Positions 20,265-20,807 of a stretch of 20,807 nt of DNA are shown piece by piece; positions within the stretch are counted from its first letter, which is position 1, and every line of letters begins with the position of its first letter. The stretch covers positions 1 through 20,807 of the IMG/VR virus record IMGVR_UViG_3300034103_000546; one strand, 5' to 3'. The notes below the pieces were generated by a model that was not told where the DNA came from, did no database searches, and saw nothing but the letters and a program-made list of their open reading frames with translations. The position numbers and the translations under genes were made by a program. Source of the DNA: a virus.

Positions 20265-20281
20265 GCCGCCGAAGGGGCGGC
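20265..20281 (-). promoter_or_regulatory. Stem-loop in the early-operon leader
   Basis: On the minus strand GCCGCC-CCTTC-GGCGGC (20281 to 20265) forms a 6-bp G+C stem with a 5-base loop just before the strong ribosome binding site. There is no T tract, so it is not a typical terminator. Size and position recall a nut boxB-type hairpin or an mRNA-stabilising 5' structure. Confidence 0.4.
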
Positions 20282-20291
20282 ATGGGAGAGG

Positions 20292-20320
20292 ACGATACGT
20301 TTTGACGCGCTTCGCGTCAA
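20292..20320 (-). promoter_or_regulatory. Sigma70-like early promoter (PL-like)
   Basis: On the minus strand TTGACG (20320-20315) is followed by a 17-base spacer and TATCGT (20297-20292). The -35 matches the consensus in 5 of 6 positions and the -10 in 4 of 6, with ideal spacing. It lies between the repressor stop and the first early gene and points towards it; transcription would begin near 20285. A 19-bp palindrome covers the -35 and most of the spacer, so a bound repressor should block RNA polymerase. Confidence 0.65.
20302..20320. promoter_or_regulatory. Operator candidate 1: 19-bp palindrome on the -35
   Basis: TTGACGCG-CTT-CGCGTCAA has perfect 8-bp arms around a 3-base centre and overlaps the early promoter -35 and spacer. 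There is no run of T after it on either strand, arguing against a terminator. Size and symmetry fit a dimeric repressor site. Confidence 0.55.
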
Positions 20321-20326
20321 TACAGA

Positions 20327-20345
20327 ATGTAGCGTATCGCTACAT
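20327..20345. promoter_or_regulatory. Operator candidate 2: 19-bp palindrome at the repressor stop codon
   Basis: ATGTAGCG-TAT-CGCTACAT has perfect 8-bp arms and a 3-base centre. It overlaps the repressor stop codon and is 25 bases, centre to centre, from the first palindrome. The arm sequence differs from the first palindrome, so it may bind a different protein (repressor versus a Cro-like protein) or only one of the two is the true operator. Confidence 0.5.
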
Positions 20346-20807
20346 CGTGCGGCCGGTCCAGATCACGCGGCCGAGGACGGCCAGCCCGGCGGGCTGGATG
20401 TCGGCATAGGTGGGGTACGCGCTGTTGTCGCTCGCGATGGTAAGCGCGCCCGTCACCGGATGGCGCGAGCAGCGCTTGCACTGCACCTCGTCACCCAAGC
20501 GGATGACGTAGATGCCGTCGCGCCCCACCGACGAGATCGTCGTGTCGACCAGCACGCTGTCGCCGTGGTGCAGCGTCGGCCACATGCTGTCGCCAGCGAT
20601 CCGGATGACGACCAGCCGCTCAAGCGGCGCGGTCGTGACGCCGCGCAGCCACGAGGTGCGGAACACGCTGTAGCCAACGGGCTCGCCGTCCGCGCCCTCC
20701 TGCACGAGCTGGCCGTGGCCGGCCGCCGCGCTGATGTCCATCACGGGCAGCGGCGCGTACTCGGCGCCCGCAATGGTCACGGCTTCCGCTCGCAGGGCAA
20801 CAACGGG
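20340..20807 (-). CDS. S24-family (CI/LexA-like) phage repressor, C-terminal part (5' truncated)
   Basis: The frame is open to the window edge, so the N-terminal DNA-binding domain lies outside; a GTG at 20780 is probably an internal codon. The visible 155 residues hold the self-cleavage/dimerisation domain. A possible Ala-Gly cleavage site lies in DISAAAGHGQL, the nucleophile Ser is in IAGDSMWPTLHHGDSVLVDT, and the general-base Lys is in DEVQCKRCSRHP. The C-terminus is LAVLGRVIWTGRTM. In known members, RecA-stimulated cleavage inactivates the repressor and triggers induction. It is transcribed in the same direction as the int operon, upstream of the promoter described, exactly as cI lies relative to PL in lambda. 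Its own promoter should be beyond the right edge. Confidence 0.88.
   Translation of the reverse strand, partial: PVVALRAEAVTIAGAEYAPLPVMDISAAAGHGQLVQEGADGEPVGYSVFRTSWLRGVTTAPLERLVVIRIAGDSMWPTLHHGDSVLVDTTISSVGRDGIYVIRLGDEVQCKRCSRHPVTGALTIASDNSAYPTYADIQPAGLAVLGRVIWTGRTM

Noticed and set aside
20302-20320. The palindrome as a rho-independent terminator for the repressor gene
   Set aside because: No T tract follows on the minus strand (AAAACG follows), and it coincides with a promoter -35.
1-20807. CRISPR array, insertion sequence or toxin-antitoxin pair
   Set aside because: No regularly spaced repeats with spacers, no transposase motifs with terminal inverted repeats, and no recognisable toxin or antitoxin family were seen.

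Overview
The window is about 20.8 kb of a temperate, short-tailed (podovirus-like) bacteriophage genome. Base composition is strongly G+C-rich, with G or C at most third codon positions. Together with a gene-transfer-agent-type 3TM holin and a GH108 endolysin, this suggests a proteobacterial host, probably an alphaproteobacterium. The host assignment is inference.

Plus strand, about 1-17155, late genes. The order is scaffold (C-terminal part only), SU10-type major capsid protein, a small conserved head-region protein, head-tail adaptor, a Gp80-like fibre-region protein, an unusual repeat-rich Ala/Ser protein, a tail-nozzle / DNA-stabilisation-like protein, two small conserved proteins, three probable ejection (internal virion) proteins, two tail fibres and a DUF4376 accessory protein. 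A lysis-like cassette follows: several small membrane proteins, a secreted protein, a metallophosphoesterase, a 3TM holin and a GH108 muramidase. Most genes abut or overlap by 1-4 bases, so the block reads as one long late operon. A GNRA-loop hairpin after the capsid gene is the only clear internal terminator-like element.

Junction, about 17129-17337. The 3' half of a tRNA with a CAU anticodon, including CCA, lies between the endolysin and a convergent tyrosine integrase. There is no 5' half. TTAGACA-type repeats flank it on both sides. This looks like attP. Because late genes and int are joined across attP, the sequence probably represents excised phage DNA or a tandem prophage junction rather than the outer edge of a single prophage.

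Minus strand, 20807-17304, early and lysogeny genes. A 5'-truncated S24 (CI/LexA-like) repressor is followed by an 89-base gap holding a sigma70-like promoter and two 19-bp palindromes. After it comes a tight leftward operon of nine very small genes, two of them below the usual ORF cutoff, then an AlpA/Xis-like gene and int. Eight consecutive junctions are ATGA overlaps. The layout matches the PL side of a lambda immunity region, so the repressor's own promoter and OR should lie just beyond the right edge.

There is no gene-free stretch longer than 300 bases. The largest non-coding parts are 1395-1477 (terminator), 17156-17303 (attP) and 20251-20339 (promoter/operators). No CRISPR array, insertion sequence, rRNA or complete tRNA was seen.
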